64,000 nt of DNA from JAYOEY01 sp038120295 (GCA_038120295.1 JAYOLL010000013.1:27534-91533); one strand, 5' to 3'; numbered from the stretch's first letter, positions 15,991 to 25,887 are shown. Numbers and translations are program-made. Notes: generated by a model not told the origin, from the letters alone.

Positions 15991-16020
15991 GGCCGCGGGC
16001 GAACCCGCGGCCTTTCTTGT
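15991..16020 (+). terminator. Rho-independent terminator, probably bidirectional
   Basis: Nine-base perfect stem GGCCGCGGG (15991-15999) with CCCGCGGCC (16004-16012), loop CGAA, followed by TTTCTTGTT. On the other strand it is preceded by AAAAG, giving CTTTTC after the stem. It lies between the convergent CMD gene and molybdenum hydroxylase gene, so it can serve both. Confidence 0.8.
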
Positions 16021-16037
16021 TCCAGAGATAATGGATC

Positions 16038-18209
16038 CTAGGCTTTCAGAGCCGCCAGTACGCGTTCCGGCGTGAACGGCATGTGATAGAGCCGTTTACC
16101 GGTCAGCGCGTGGAAGGCGTTGGCGATTGCAGCCGTCAGGAACGGATTGCCGATTTCGCCGAGCCCGGTGGGCTTCGCGTTGCTTTCGACGAATTCGACG
16201 TCGATGCTCTCCGGCGCTTCCGACATGCGCAGCAGCTCGTAATCATGGAAGTTGGACTGTTCCACAGAGCCGCCCTTCACCGTCGCGCGTTCCTTGAGCA
16301 CGCTGGATATGCCCCAGATAACGCCGCTCTCAATGTTGCGCCGCGCCATCTCCGGCTGCACTACTGTGCCGCCATGGATCGCCGCCCACACCTTGTGGAC
16401 GCGGATCTTGCCGGTGTTGCGGTCGAGCGATATCTCGACCACTCCGGCACCGACCGAGCCGGAGCGTTCGGAGACCGAGAAACCCAGCGCCCGCCCTGCA
16501 GGCCGTTTGCGGCTCCAGTCCGACATTTTCTCGACCATGTCGAACGTCGCCTTCGCCTTGGGTGTCAGCGCGAGCCGCTGGCGGCGGAACGCGATGGGGT
16601 CCTGACCTTCCTTCTCCGCCATCTCGTCGATGAGGCTCTCAATGGCGAACAGGTTGAAGGGATGGGCCACCGCTCGCCAGTGTTTGAGCCGGATGCCGTG
16701 CGACGGGCCGCGCTGGTGGATGTCCTGATTGGGAATCCCGTAATACGAATCCAGCTTGATCCCGCCATAGGTCAGGTTGCCGCCGTCGCCGACCACGCAG
16801 TGACGCCAGCCCGAGACCTTGCCGTCCTTGTCCAGTGCGGCTTCGAGGCATTGCAGCGTCTGCGGCCGGAGCATGGCGAAGTTGAGGTCTTCCTCCCGGG
16901 TCCAGATCATCTTCACCGGCTTTCCGATCGTACGCGCGACCCGCGCCGCTTCGATCGTATAGTCGGTAATCGACCGTCGGCCGAAACCGCCGCCCAGATA
17001 CATCTGGTGATGAATGACCTGGTCCGTTTTGAGGCCCATCGCCCGGGCGATTCCCGCACGGGAAATGCCGGGGCCCTGCGTACCCTCCCAGACTTCAAGC
17101 TGGTCGGCCGAATTGAAACGGGCGACCGCGTTCAGCGGCTCCATCTGGGCGTGATAGGCGTAATCGCTCCGGAAATCCGCCTTGTAGGTCTTCGCCGCAC
17201 CGGAGAAAGCGGCATCTGGGTCGCCCTTGCGCTTGACCGTCTTGGTTTTCGCCGACTTGTCTCCGGCGACTTCCATATAGGTCTTTTCGAGGACTGGCTC
17301 CGAATCGTAGCCTTCCGCCTTCGCGCCGCTCTTCCAATTCACCTTGAGCGCGTTACGCGCCGCGATGACATGTTCGAACGTATCGGCGACGACAGCGACG
17401 CCATTGTCGAGCGCAACGATATCGCTCACGCCCTTGAGCGCCTTGACTTCCGTATCGTTCCAGCTGCCGGGTTTCGCGCCCTGCACCGGGCCGTGTACGG
17501 TCGAGGCATAGACCATGCCCGGCACATGAACGTCGATGGCGTACATGCCGGATCCATCGACCTTCTCCGGTATGTCGCGCCGCTGGACCGATTTGCCGAT
17601 CAGCCGGAACTGCGACGGCTTCTTGAGTTCCGCTTTCGTGACGGACGGCATCGTGGCCGGTACCCTGGCGAAGCCGGCAATCTCGCCATAGGTCATGCGA
17701 CGTCCCGACGCCTTGTGCACCACGACGCTCGGTTCGGTCGTCAGTTCGGATGCTGGCACGCCCCATTTCTGCGCGGCAGCCTGCAGCAGGACCTTGCGGA
17801 CCTGGGCGCCGACGGTGCGCATCTGATTGAAGTAGAGCATCACCGCCCGGCTGCCGACGATCAGCATGAAGCTGCGTTTGCCCCGTTTGTAACCGTATGT
17901 ATCGGGTTCGGCGGGCGCCATTTCCAGCGTGACTCTGTCCCAGTCGGCGTCGAGTTCCTCTGCGAGCGCAATCGGCACACCGGTCATGGAACCCTGACCC
18001 ATTTCGGCCGCAGGCGTCAGGATGGTTATCAGATTGTCGGGGGTAATGCGCACCCAGGCGCCAACCTCGTGCGCGGCGCCTTTGGCGGCGGCTTCCGAAA
18101 TCAGTGACAGGCCTTTCGATCCTAACGCGACCGCGAATGTCAGCCCGCCGGTGCCGGCGAGAAAACCGCGCCGCGAAACTCGAATTCCTTTTTTCTCGAG
18201 AATTGTCAT
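16038..18209 (-). CDS. Molybdopterin-binding subunit of a periplasmic aldehyde/isoquinoline oxidoreductase-type enzyme
   Basis: 723 residues of the xanthine dehydrogenase / IorB (isoquinoline 1-oxidoreductase beta) class. The N-terminus has a twin-arginine export motif (SRRGFLAGTGG) before a hydrophobic segment, so the folded Mo enzyme is predicted to be exported. Conserved segments include PAAEMGQGSMTGVPIALAEE, the LGGGFGRRS cofactor loop, MIWTREEDLNF and the C-terminal PTGLGEIGNPFLTAAIANA with the catalytic Glu region. The ribosome site GGAGG lies in the end of the 2Fe-2S subunit gene, four bases before; the two make a heterodimer. Electrons usually pass to a c-type cytochrome in this group. 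Substrate (N-heterocycle or aldehyde) not predictable. Confidence 0.85.
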   Translation of the reverse strand: MTILEKKGIRVSRRGFLAGTGGLTFAVALGSKGLSLISEAAAKGAAHEVGAWVRITPDNLITILTPAAEMGQGSMTGVPIALAEELDADWDRVTLEMAPAEPDTYGYKRGKRSFMLIVGSRAVMLYFNQMRTVGAQVRKVLLQAAAQKWGVPASELTTEPSVVVHKASGRRMTYGEIAGFARVPATMPSVTKAELKKPSQFRLIGKSVQRRDIPEKVDGSGMYAIDVHVPGMVYASTVHGPVQGAKPGSWNDTEVKALKGVSDIVALDNGVAVVADTFEHVIAARNALKVNWKSGAKAEGYDSEPVLEKTYMEVAGDKSAKTKTVKRKGDPDAAFSGAAKTYKADFRSDYAYHAQMEPLNAVARFNSADQLEVWEGTQGPGISRAGIARAMGLKTDQVIHHQMYLGGGFGRRSITDYTIEAARVARTIGKPVKMIWTREEDLNFAMLRPQTLQCLEAALDKDGKVSGWRHCVVGDGGNLTYGGIKLDSYYGIPNQDIHQRGPSHGIRLKHWRAVAHPFNLFAIESLIDEMAEKEGQDPIAFRRQRLALTPKAKATFDMVEKMSDWSRKRPAGRALGFSVSERSGSVGAGVVEISLDRNTGKIRVHKVWAAIHGGTVVQPEMARRNIESGVIWGISSVLKERATVKGGSVEQSNFHDYELLRMSEAPESIDVEFVESNAKPTGLGEIGNPFLTAAIANAFHALTGKRLYHMPFTPERVLAALKA

Positions 18210-18213
18210 CGGA

Positions 18214-18666
18214 TCAGCCCTCCTTCACGGCGCGCTGGATCGCGGCAACGATCCGCGTATAGGTACCACAGCGACAGATATTCCCGTCCATATGGCGGAC
18301 GATCTCGTCGCGCGTCGGGTTTCTGTTGGAGGCGAGCAGTTCGGCGGCCTTCATGATCTGACCCGACTGGCAGTAGCCGCACTGGGGCACTTGCTCGGCG
18401 ATCCAGGCTTTCTGAAGCGCGTGTGACGAGTCCGGGGACAGGCCCTCGATCGTCTTGATCTGCTTGCCGCCGACCTCGGAAACGGCCGTCTGGCACGAGC
18501 GCACCGCCTTGCCGTCCACATGGACCGTGCAGGCGCCGCACAGTCCCGCGCCGCAGCCGTACTTGGTGCCGGTCATCTTCAAATGTTCGCGGATCACCCA
18601 CAGAAGGGGCGTATCGGGCTCCGCCTCGACCGAGGCGGGTTTGCCGTTGATCGTAAAGGCAACCAT
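18214..18666 (-). CDS. (2Fe-2S)-binding small subunit of the molybdenum hydroxylase
   Basis: 150 residues from ATG at 18666 with GGGAGG upstream. The plant-type cluster motif is GCGAGLCGACTVHVDGK and the second cluster domain has QCGYCQSGQIM followed by GNICRCGTY, giving the full set of eight cysteines of the IorA/CoxS family. There is no export signal; it is expected to ride with its Tat-bearing partner. It lies four bases upstream of the molybdopterin subunit gene and is the first gene of the pair. The FAD subunit found in cytosolic relatives is absent, as expected for the IorAB type. Two [2Fe-2S] clusters conduct electrons from the Mo site. Confidence 0.88.
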   Translation of the reverse strand: MVAFTINGKPASVEAEPDTPLLWVIREHLKMTGTKYGCGAGLCGACTVHVDGKAVRSCQTAVSEVGGKQIKTIEGLSPDSSHALQKAWIAEQVPQCGYCQSGQIMKAAELLASNRNPTRDEIVRHMDGNICRCGTYTRIVAAIQRAVKEG

Positions 18667-18932
18667 GGGACCTCCCTTTGAAAAAGTTTCGGTTATGTCG
18701 AAGATCGTGCGGCTTTCCGCATCGTCGGGAAGAAGCGTATGACCGGAAATTTCGCCTGTCATCAGGATTCGGCAACCCGGCGCCGGACCGGCCATCTTTC
18801 AATCGATTGCGGCAAGATTATTTCCGGAAATTACGCTCAATCGGCGTGGGAAACTTTCCGGTGCTCTGCCTCGACGCTCTTTCCTTTCCGGGATAAAACA
18901 GGGCGAACCGGCCTCAAAAAAGGATGCATCCG

Positions 18933-20042
18933 ATGATCGATTTTTTCTTTCCGACCGAGGGGATGGGCTCGCAGACGCTGCGGACCGTCGCCGAATCCCA
19001 GATGGGCGGCGGCGATGTGTTCGAGATCGCGCGCACGCTTCGCGATGTCGAGCCGGGCGACCATCCGGCCTGGGAAAAAGCCTGGAAGGACAAGGCGGAA
19101 GATACCGAGGCGCGGGCGAAAAAGGCGCTGGCGGCGGGAAAGAACCGCACCGCCATGCAGTATTTTTACGCCGCCAATAATTACTGGCGCATGGCCGACG
19201 TATTCCTGCGGATCGACCGCAATGACGAAAAGGCGGCCCTGTTCGCCAAGAGCCAGGAAAATTTCCGGGCCGGCGCGGCGCTGAACGATCCGCCGATCGA
19301 AGTCATTGAGGTCAAGTGCGGCGACGAGACCTATGACGGGTATTTCTGCCACCCCCGCAATCCGAAGACCGAGAAATGGCCGGCGGTGTTCTTTATCGGC
19401 GGCGCCGACGCCTTCGCCGAGGAGATATATTTTTCGGGGCGCGAGATGTGCGAACGTGGCTACGCCATGCTGCTCGTCGACACGCCCGGCCGAGGCTCGT
19501 CGATGTATCTCAAGAACATCCCGACGCGGCCCGATTACGAGGTGCCCGGCAAGGCGTGCTTCGATTACCTGTTCTCGCGGCCCGAGATCGATCCCGACCG
19601 GGTCGGGCTGATGGGGATTTCGATGGCCGGCTACTACGCACCGCGTGTCGCCGCCTTCGAGGACCGCATCAAGTGCCTGATTTCATGGAGCGGCTGCTAT
19701 TCGGTACTCGACGATCTGTACCTGTTCTACGAGCACCTGCAGCCGACCTGTCAGCGGCTGCTGGGCGGGGTCACGCATGAGGAAGCCATTGAAAAGCTGG
19801 CCGCTTTCACGATGGAAGGCATCGCCCAGAACATCAAGGTCCCGACCATCATGACTCATGGGTCCGATGACCGGCTGATGGATGTCGAAGGGGCGAAGAA
19901 GCTGTTCGCGGAAATCGGCGCCGAGGACAAAACGCTGCATATTTTCGACGATCCCAAAGAAGGCGGCAACGTGCACTGTTCCCACGACTGCTGGGTCCAC
20001 CAGGTGCCCATGCTGATGGACTGGCTGGAGGATCATCTCTGA
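18933..20042 (+). CDS. Alpha/beta hydrolase of the FrsA / 2,6-dihydroxypseudooxynicotine hydrolase-like group
   Basis: 369 residues from ATG at 18933; this start is favoured over ATG at 18924 because AAAAAGGA is correctly spaced for it. An N-terminal helical part (residues 1-110) precedes the catalytic domain. Catalytic residues are visible: Ser in GLMGISMAGYYAPR, Asp in HGSDDRLMD, His near the C-terminus in GGNVHCSHDCW. This layout fits C-C bond hydrolases such as 2,6-dihydroxypseudooxynicotine hydrolase and the related FrsA-like family. Cleavage of a beta-diketone-like ring-fission product is the inferred role. Transcribed divergently from the Mo hydroxylase pair, separated by about 266 bases in which no clear promoter was seen. 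Confidence 0.78.
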   Translation: MIDFFFPTEGMGSQTLRTVAESQMGGGDVFEIARTLRDVEPGDHPAWEKAWKDKAEDTEARAKKALAAGKNRTAMQYFYAANNYWRMADVFLRIDRNDEKAALFAKSQENFRAGAALNDPPIEVIEVKCGDETYDGYFCHPRNPKTEKWPAVFFIGGADAFAEEIYFSGREMCERGYAMLLVDTPGRGSSMYLKNIPTRPDYEVPGKACFDYLFSRPEIDPDRVGLMGISMAGYYAPRVAAFEDRIKCLISWSGCYSVLDDLYLFYEHLQPTCQRLLGGVTHEEAIEKLAAFTMEGIAQNIKVPTIMTHGSDDRLMDVEGAKKLFAEIGAEDKTLHIFDDPKEGGNVHCSHDCWVHQVPMLMDWLEDHL

Positions 20043-20184
20043 CGGCAGACAAGGCAATCTCTTGATTTGCCACAATGCGGTCACGATATCGGCGGCATAA
20101 TCGATAGTCCGGACGACGCTGAAGGACGCGCCCAAAAGAGACGCGTCTGGGAGTTCAGAGCCGGTCGAACCGCCGGAGGTCTGG

Positions 20185-23151
20185 TTGTCCGATAACATTG
20201 TCGTGCGCCCTAGGAATAGAGGCCGCCGCTGGCTGGTTGCGCTGCTTCTGATCGTTGCCGTCGGTGGGCTTGCGGTTGCGTTCACGCCGGATGCTATCAG
20301 GTCGCTCGCCGTCCGCTATCTTGAGGATAACGGTCGGCGGACGGCCTCAATCGGCGATCTGCGCCTGAACCCGTTTTCCGGCGTTATCGTTCTCGAAGAT
20401 GTCTCCGTCACGGGGCGGGGCGCTTCCGGTGGGCATGACGTAAAAATAGGCTGGCTGTTCGCCAGCATCGATATCGGCGCATTGCGGGACAGGCGTGTCC
20501 TCGTGCGCCGTCTGCGTCTCGAAAACGCAGGGCTCGATGTAATTCGCAAAGGCGAGAAATTCACAGTGGCCGGATTCGAGACCGGGACCGCTGAGTCGGA
20601 AAGCGCAGACTCCGGCGAGAAGTGGCTAGTCGGATTCGAACAGGCAGCATTGCGGAATGTCGACCTTCGCATTCACGACCCCGACCGCTCTGAAACGGTA
20701 AGGATCGCCCGCGCTGACATCGCCTCTCTTCTGCAATGGACGCCGGAACGGCCCGCCACCATGTCGGTCGCCGCGTCGCTGGCCGGCGGGCGGGCGGAGG
20801 TGAGCGGCGCACTCCGTCTTTTCTCGAAAGAAATTGCTTATACCGGCAGAATCGAAATTTCCGGCATCGATCTCTCGCGCGCCGCCCGGCTTGCGGCGCC
20901 TGCCCGGCCCGCGACCGCAACCGGCAGGCTGCACGCCGGCCTTGCTGTCGACCTGACCGCCGACGATACGCGCGGCCTTGCGGTTGCCCTGAAGGGAAAA
21001 ATCGAGGCCGACTCGCACGAAATCGTCGATAGCGCGCGACTGTCCGGTATCGTTCTGAACAATCTGGACGCCAGCGTGAAGGCGGTTGAAAAGACCGTCA
21101 CGGTCAGGCTTGCAGTCGACGCGACGGCGAAGGAGGCGGTTCTCCCCACGCAGGGCGGGCGTGTCGCGCTTGCGGATTTTCGCTGGAACGGTTCAGGCGA
21201 TGTCACAATTGCCGACGGAGAAGGCGCGCGTTATGCGATTTCGGGTAGCCTGCAACAGGGTTCGGCCATGGTTAGCGCCGATGCCGGGACGCGTGTCGAA
21301 CTGCACGGGGCGGATATCTCGAACGTTACCGCTGAAGGCAGGATCGGCGAAGATGGAACCAGTGATGCTGACGCGAACGTGACGATCGCGCTGGAACGAC
21401 TCAGCGTCGTTTCGCCCGAACTGACCCTCTCCGGCGGTCGCACCGCCTGGGACGGAACCGTTTCGACCAGATTCGCAAATGACCGTTCGGTGGTGAGTGC
21501 TGCAGGCAAGTTCGACTCGGCCGCCATCGCGGCATCGATGGCGGAAGCGGGACTGGAAGCGGCCTACAGGTCGCTCGGCTGGTCGGGGTCCGTCAGCGTC
21601 GACCTCGCTGCACCCGACGCTTTGAAACACCGCGGCGACCTTACAATCAGCGGAATCCGGATCGACTCCTTAGATCCCAAAGTTCGTGTGCTTGCTGCAG
21701 AGTCGTTCACGGTTAGCGGCATGAATGTCCACGGCGACGGGAAGTGGACAGCCAACCGGATTGCGCTCGGAGGAATTGAATCGCTCGGCGCCGGACTGCC
21801 GGACAAACCCGGCCCGAAGGCGACCCCCACCCGGTCACCGGTAAAGCTCGACGGGATGACCGTGTCGGAGATCTGGTTCGATGGCGCCTCACGCTTCACC
21901 GCCGCGAGCGTCGAGGTCGACGGTTTCGATATTGCGCTCGTGCGCGATCCCGAGGGCCGGTTTCGGCTTGCCGGATCCCTGCTGGCGCTTCTGGCGAAGC
22001 TGGATTCCGGCGAGCCGGCCCAGGCTTCAAGCCTGCCTGCCGTAACTTTCCGACTGGGCGAATGGCGTCTGTCGAAGAACAGTCGCCTAACGTTCATCGA
22101 TCGGGCGTCCGAACCGACAGCGCAGATCGTGCTGGACGATCTGTCGCTGAGGATGACGGGTCTCGACAGCGCCAAACCTGAAAGTCCCGGCAATATCGAA
22201 CTGACGTCGAAGATCGGAAAATTCGGCGCGTTCTCAGCCAGGGGCAGTATCCGGCCCTTCGCCGAGCGGCTGAACCTCCAGGTCGATGGAAAGATCACCG
22301 GGTTCGAGCTGCCGGCCATTCGCGGCTATGCCCGTAGTTTTCTCGGTTACGACGTTGTGCGCGGCCGTCTGGATGCCGATGTCGGCGTTGCGATCCGGGA
22401 TGGAAAACTCGCCGGCAACAACAGACTGACCGTTGCGCGTCTGAAGGTCGAGCCCGGCAAAACCGAGAAGGACAAAAAGGCGGCGGCTGCGCTGCCGCTG
22501 GAAACCGCGCTGTCGCTGCTGCGCGATTCGAAGGATGTCATTCGGCTGGATTTGCCGGTCAGCGGGGATGTCGCCGATCCGAAATTCGATTTCAGCGACG
22601 CGGTCAATCAGGCGCTCGCAGGCGCCATGAAGAAGGCTGTGGTTGCGACCCTGTCTCTGACCTTCCCGCTCGGTGGCGTCATTACGGCTATTTCGGACGC
22701 TGGCATGCCGGATCGGCTCGGGCTGAAACCGGTCGGTTTTGCTCCCGGATCGTCGGCCCTGTCGCCCGAGGCGAGCCGGTTTTTACGGAACATTGCGCAG
22801 ATGATGAAGGCGCGCCCCGAGGTCAAATTCAATATCTGCGGCGTCGCGACCGCGCGCGACCGCGCCTCCATGCTGCAGGAACTGACGCCCAAGGCGAAAG
22901 CAGCCCGCGCAAAAGCGCTTAAGTCCAATCCGGCTTCAACGGCGCCGCAGGCCGGAAACCCTTCTTCTGTGGCGCTGCCCGAACTACGCGTTGAGGACGA
23001 GAAATTGCTGGCGCTGTCGAAACAGCGCGGCGAGGCCATAAAAGCAGGGCTGGTAAAGGTGCATGGCATTGTCGAAAACAGGCTGTTTCTGTGCGCACCG
23101 AATATTGCCAAGGAACCGGATGCCGTACCGCGCGCCGATATTACCCTCTAG
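20185..23151 (+). CDS. Large DUF748/AsmA-like envelope protein
   Basis: 988 residues. The start is a TTG at 20185 with GGAGG six bases upstream; no better start precedes the first helix. A single N-terminal membrane helix (WLVALLLIVAVGGLAVAF) is followed by a long periplasmic part rich in short beta strands, with LEDVSVTG, VRRLRLENAGLDVIRK and repeated AsmA-like patterns, and a DUF748-type region near residues 600-800. Toward the C-terminus, GFAPGSSALSPEASRFLRNIA resembles OmpA-like peptidoglycan-binding domains. Related AsmA proteins form periplasmic bridges implicated in lipid transport between membranes. Stand-alone gene on the plus strand; the downstream gene converges after nine bases. 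Confidence 0.72.
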   Translation: MSDNIVVRPRNRGRRWLVALLLIVAVGGLAVAFTPDAIRSLAVRYLEDNGRRTASIGDLRLNPFSGVIVLEDVSVTGRGASGGHDVKIGWLFASIDIGALRDRRVLVRRLRLENAGLDVIRKGEKFTVAGFETGTAESESADSGEKWLVGFEQAALRNVDLRIHDPDRSETVRIARADIASLLQWTPERPATMSVAASLAGGRAEVSGALRLFSKEIAYTGRIEISGIDLSRAARLAAPARPATATGRLHAGLAVDLTADDTRGLAVALKGKIEADSHEIVDSARLSGIVLNNLDASVKAVEKTVTVRLAVDATAKEAVLPTQGGRVALADFRWNGSGDVTIADGEGARYAISGSLQQGSAMVSADAGTRVELHGADISNVTAEGRIGEDGTSDADANVTIALERLSVVSPELTLSGGRTAWDGTVSTRFANDRSVVSAAGKFDSAAIAASMAEAGLEAAYRSLGWSGSVSVDLAAPDALKHRGDLTISGIRIDSLDPKVRVLAAESFTVSGMNVHGDGKWTANRIALGGIESLGAGLPDKPGPKATPTRSPVKLDGMTVSEIWFDGASRFTAASVEVDGFDIALVRDPEGRFRLAGSLLALLAKLDSGEPAQASSLPAVTFRLGEWRLSKNSRLTFIDRASEPTAQIVLDDLSLRMTGLDSAKPESPGNIELTSKIGKFGAFSARGSIRPFAERLNLQVDGKITGFELPAIRGYARSFLGYDVVRGRLDADVGVAIRDGKLAGNNRLTVARLKVEPGKTEKDKKAAAALPLETALSLLRDSKDVIRLDLPVSGDVADPKFDFSDAVNQALAGAMKKAVVATLSLTFPLGGVITAISDAGMPDRLGLKPVGFAPGSSALSPEASRFLRNIAQMMKARPEVKFNICGVATARDRASMLQELTPKAKAARAKALKSNPASTAPQAGNPSSVALPELRVEDEKLLALSKQRGEAIKAGLVKVHGIVENRLFLCAPNIAKEPDAVPRADITL

Positions 23152-23160
23152 CCTGATGGA

Positions 23161-24321
23161 TTACTTTCTGGCGGCCATCTCCTTGAGCATCGCGGCGGCC
23201 AGGGCGTAACCGCCGCCGGCGCCGTCGATGAAGTGGATGTGATCGTCGCTCAGCGGCGATGGGACGATGCAGGTCATCAGCGCGCTGTCCTGGCGGTGCA
23301 GCCCGTAATCGGCGATGCCATCGTCGTGCGCCTGCGCCAGGCGCGCTTCGATCTTCCGGCTGGTTTCGGGCGAACAGTCGATGGTCATCTTCAGCCCGTC
23401 GTCGAATTTCCGGAAGTCGGAGTTCATGGCAGTGATCCTACGGTAATGAACCGGGTCGAAATTTTTTAGCCGGGACCCGACCATTTCGAGCACGACCGGG
23501 ATGAGCTGTTCAAACAGGATGGGCAGGTATCGAAAAAAGCGCGATTTGCCGCCGGCGGAGGCGCGCGTCTCCAGTTCCAGCCCGCGCGGCGGCCAGTCAT
23601 AGCGCGGCCCGTCGTCGGTCAACGGACTTCCCCCGCCGGTTTCGCTCGCCAGAAGGTCGTGCAACTCGTGCATGAGAGTGCTGTATCGACCTGCCGGATA
23701 CCCTTGCCGGCGCGACACCAGCAGAGAGAGGATTTCGCCGCGACGGGACTCTATGGGTTTCCAGCGGCAGGAGAGGCCGGACAGGTCGGGGTACGTTCCC
23801 GACGCCGATGGCGGTATGTCGTACGCGCCTTCCTTCATCCGCGCGTCGGCCCAGGCGATTCCGCCTCTATCGAACATGGCGTAGGCGACGTGCGGCGAAG
23901 GCGAATAGCGGGCGACCCGCACGTCCTGACCCGCGGTGCGGATGTCGGCGATCGGGACAAGCGCTGCGCGAAGCGACAGGCCGGTTTGTTCGGAGGCCCA
24001 TGTGCGGCAGGCGGAAAGCGCAGCCGTTACTCTGTCCTGCCAGTCTCCCGGGATGGCGAAGGAGGCGCCGTCGCCTCCGAAAGCGAACGGAAACTGTGCG
24101 GTACGGTCCAGGTTCATCACCGCCGAGATGACGCTGGCGCCGACCGTGTTTACCGCCTTGTACCGGCCGGCGGCGAGCGCACCGGTCGAATCCACGATAT
24201 CGGCGGCGCCCACGAGCCATCCATCCGGCAAGGGGCGATAATTGTCCGACGACGAGACCTCGCGGAAATCGTCAAAAGGTTCGATTGACTCCAGAAACCG
24301 GCTACTGGCGTCATCCGTCAT
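23161..24321 (-). CDS. DUF3095-family protein (adenylate-cyclase-like fold)
   Basis: 386 residues, soluble. The N-terminal GWLVGAADIVDSTGALAAGRYKAVN and FAFGGDGASFAIP resemble the metal-binding beta-strands of class III nucleotide cyclase folds and are the hallmark of DUF3095. The C-terminal region contains CSPETSRKIEARLAQAHDDG and DDHIHFIDGAGGGYA. Whether family members make a cyclic nucleotide is not established. It lies seven bases downstream of the second UbiD gene on the same strand and is probably co-transcribed with it. Confidence 0.72.
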   Translation of the reverse strand: MTDDASSRFLESIEPFDDFREVSSSDNYRPLPDGWLVGAADIVDSTGALAAGRYKAVNTVGASVISAVMNLDRTAQFPFAFGGDGASFAIPGDWQDRVTAALSACRTWASEQTGLSLRAALVPIADIRTAGQDVRVARYSPSPHVAYAMFDRGGIAWADARMKEGAYDIPPSASGTYPDLSGLSCRWKPIESRRGEILSLLVSRRQGYPAGRYSTLMHELHDLLASETGGGSPLTDDGPRYDWPPRGLELETRASAGGKSRFFRYLPILFEQLIPVVLEMVGSRLKNFDPVHYRRITAMNSDFRKFDDGLKMTIDCSPETSRKIEARLAQAHDDGIADYGLHRQDSALMTCIVPSPLSDDHIHFIDGAGGGYALAAAMLKEMAARK

Positions 24322-24327
24322 GGGAAG

Positions 24328-25887
24328 CTAGACGGCGTTGTTCGATCTGAGCGCGTACTCGCCTTCCCTGAGCCGCGTCAGAACGCCCTCGTTTCGAAGT
24401 TCTTCCAGCGCCGGCACAATGTCGCGTCCGTCCCGGGTGCCCAGGGCGGCCATCAGGTTTTCAAACGATTTTGCTCCGTCTTCCAGTGCGGCCCTTACGC
24501 TGGTGAACCTCTCGCCCTCGACTGTCGGCGGCGCGGGCACCGTGAATTCGATCGCCTGGCGGCGGTCGGCGGCGATGGTCAGGTCGAATCCGGCCTTGGC
24601 GCCCGTTCGCGCACCGTATAGCGACGGGTCGAGCGGCAGGGTACGCATGCCGCCCTGAATGACAAGGTCGCGGTCCGGCTGGAAACGTGTTGCCATCGCC
24701 CATTCCATCTGGGCGTCGTCGAAAATGTCGATATCGTCGTCGACCACGAACACGTTCTTGACGTTGGCGAGACAGCCCATTGCCGCGGCGATGGCGTTGC
24801 GCGCTTCGCCGGGGACCCGCGCCCGCATGGAAATCCGCAAATTGAACATGCCTGCGCCCGCGGCGGTCGCATTTACCGCAACCGGCTCGCGGATCGCCGT
24901 CTGCAATGCGTTCCAGACCACGGATTCGCTCTTTAACGTGTTGAGAACGGCCGTATCGGTGCGGTCGATCCTGGGTCCCGAAATGGTCGATGTCTGGAAC
25001 AGGGCGTCGCGCCGCATGGTGATCGCGGTCAGGTGGAACACCGGATTCTTCTTCATGACGCCGTAATAGCCGGCGAACTCGCCGAACGGGCCTTCGTCCT
25101 CAACATGGCCGCGCTCGTCGAGATAGCCCTCAAGCACGATTTCGGCGTCCGCCGGTACCAGCAGGTCGTTGGTGATGCATTTGACCAGCGGCAGGGTTGC
25201 GCCGCGCAGATTGGCGATGAGTCCCGTTTCGTCCACCGGCAAGCGCATGGTCGCGGCGACATGATCGATCGGGTGCGAACCGAGCGCGAAGCTGATCGGA
25301 AGGGTTTCGCCGCGGCGCACTGCGGCTTCGTAAATCGCTTTGCAGTCGCTCGGCGCATTGAGGTCGACGCCGGCCTCACGACGGCCCCGGATCATCATCC
25401 GGCGGCAGCCGACATTGGTCAGATTCGCATCGGCGTTGAAGGTAAAGTCGAGGGTCGAGGACAGATACGGGCCGCCGTCCCTGCCATGCTGAAACGGGAC
25501 CGGCAGTTTCAGGAAGTCGGCGTCGTCCCCGGTCCAGACAATATCGTGGATCGGCGCCTCTTCGGACGGAACCTCGACGGTTCCCTGCGGCGTGCGCAGC
25601 CGCTTCATGATCTCCTGCAGCAGGTCGGGTTCGCGGACGCCGAAGGCATGCGCAAGGCGCGACCGGCTGGCCGCCAGGTTTCCGACGATCTCCGCCTGTT
25701 CCGGCCCGGCCTGCCGGAACAGGACGGCCTTGGCATTGCCGTCCATATGCGCTGTCAGGTCGGCCAGGTCGACCGGATCGTCGACGGTGTCGAGCTCTTC
25801 CTTGTCGAGCCCGGCTACAAAGGTGCGAAGGCGGAACGTCTCCGTATCCGCCTTCGTGTTTACCGGTTCCGAAACGCCTTCCGGCAT
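24328..25887 (-). CDS. UbiD-family decarboxylase (paralog 2)
   Basis: 519 residues. Prenyl-FMN-dependent decarboxylase landmarks include LKLPVPFQHGRDGGPYLS, RRMMIRGRREAGVDL, the central VLEGYLDERGHVEDEGPFGE motif with the E-x-P-F-G-E acid, and MRARVPGEARNAIAAAM. The sequence is distant from the first UbiD at 10700, suggesting a different substrate. Its last 90 residues (ENLMAALGTRDGRDIVPALEEL and onwards) form an extra helical, winged-helix-like tail. The gene lies 11 bases after the upstream tricarboxylate-type binding protein, so uptake of the substrate acid and its decarboxylation may be linked. Confidence 0.85.
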   Translation of the reverse strand: MPEGVSEPVNTKADTETFRLRTFVAGLDKEELDTVDDPVDLADLTAHMDGNAKAVLFRQAGPEQAEIVGNLAASRSRLAHAFGVREPDLLQEIMKRLRTPQGTVEVPSEEAPIHDIVWTGDDADFLKLPVPFQHGRDGGPYLSSTLDFTFNADANLTNVGCRRMMIRGRREAGVDLNAPSDCKAIYEAAVRRGETLPISFALGSHPIDHVAATMRLPVDETGLIANLRGATLPLVKCITNDLLVPADAEIVLEGYLDERGHVEDEGPFGEFAGYYGVMKKNPVFHLTAITMRRDALFQTSTISGPRIDRTDTAVLNTLKSESVVWNALQTAIREPVAVNATAAGAGMFNLRISMRARVPGEARNAIAAAMGCLANVKNVFVVDDDIDIFDDAQMEWAMATRFQPDRDLVIQGGMRTLPLDPSLYGARTGAKAGFDLTIAADRRQAIEFTVPAPPTVEGERFTSVRAALEDGAKSFENLMAALGTRDGRDIVPALEELRNEGVLTRLREGEYALRSNNAV

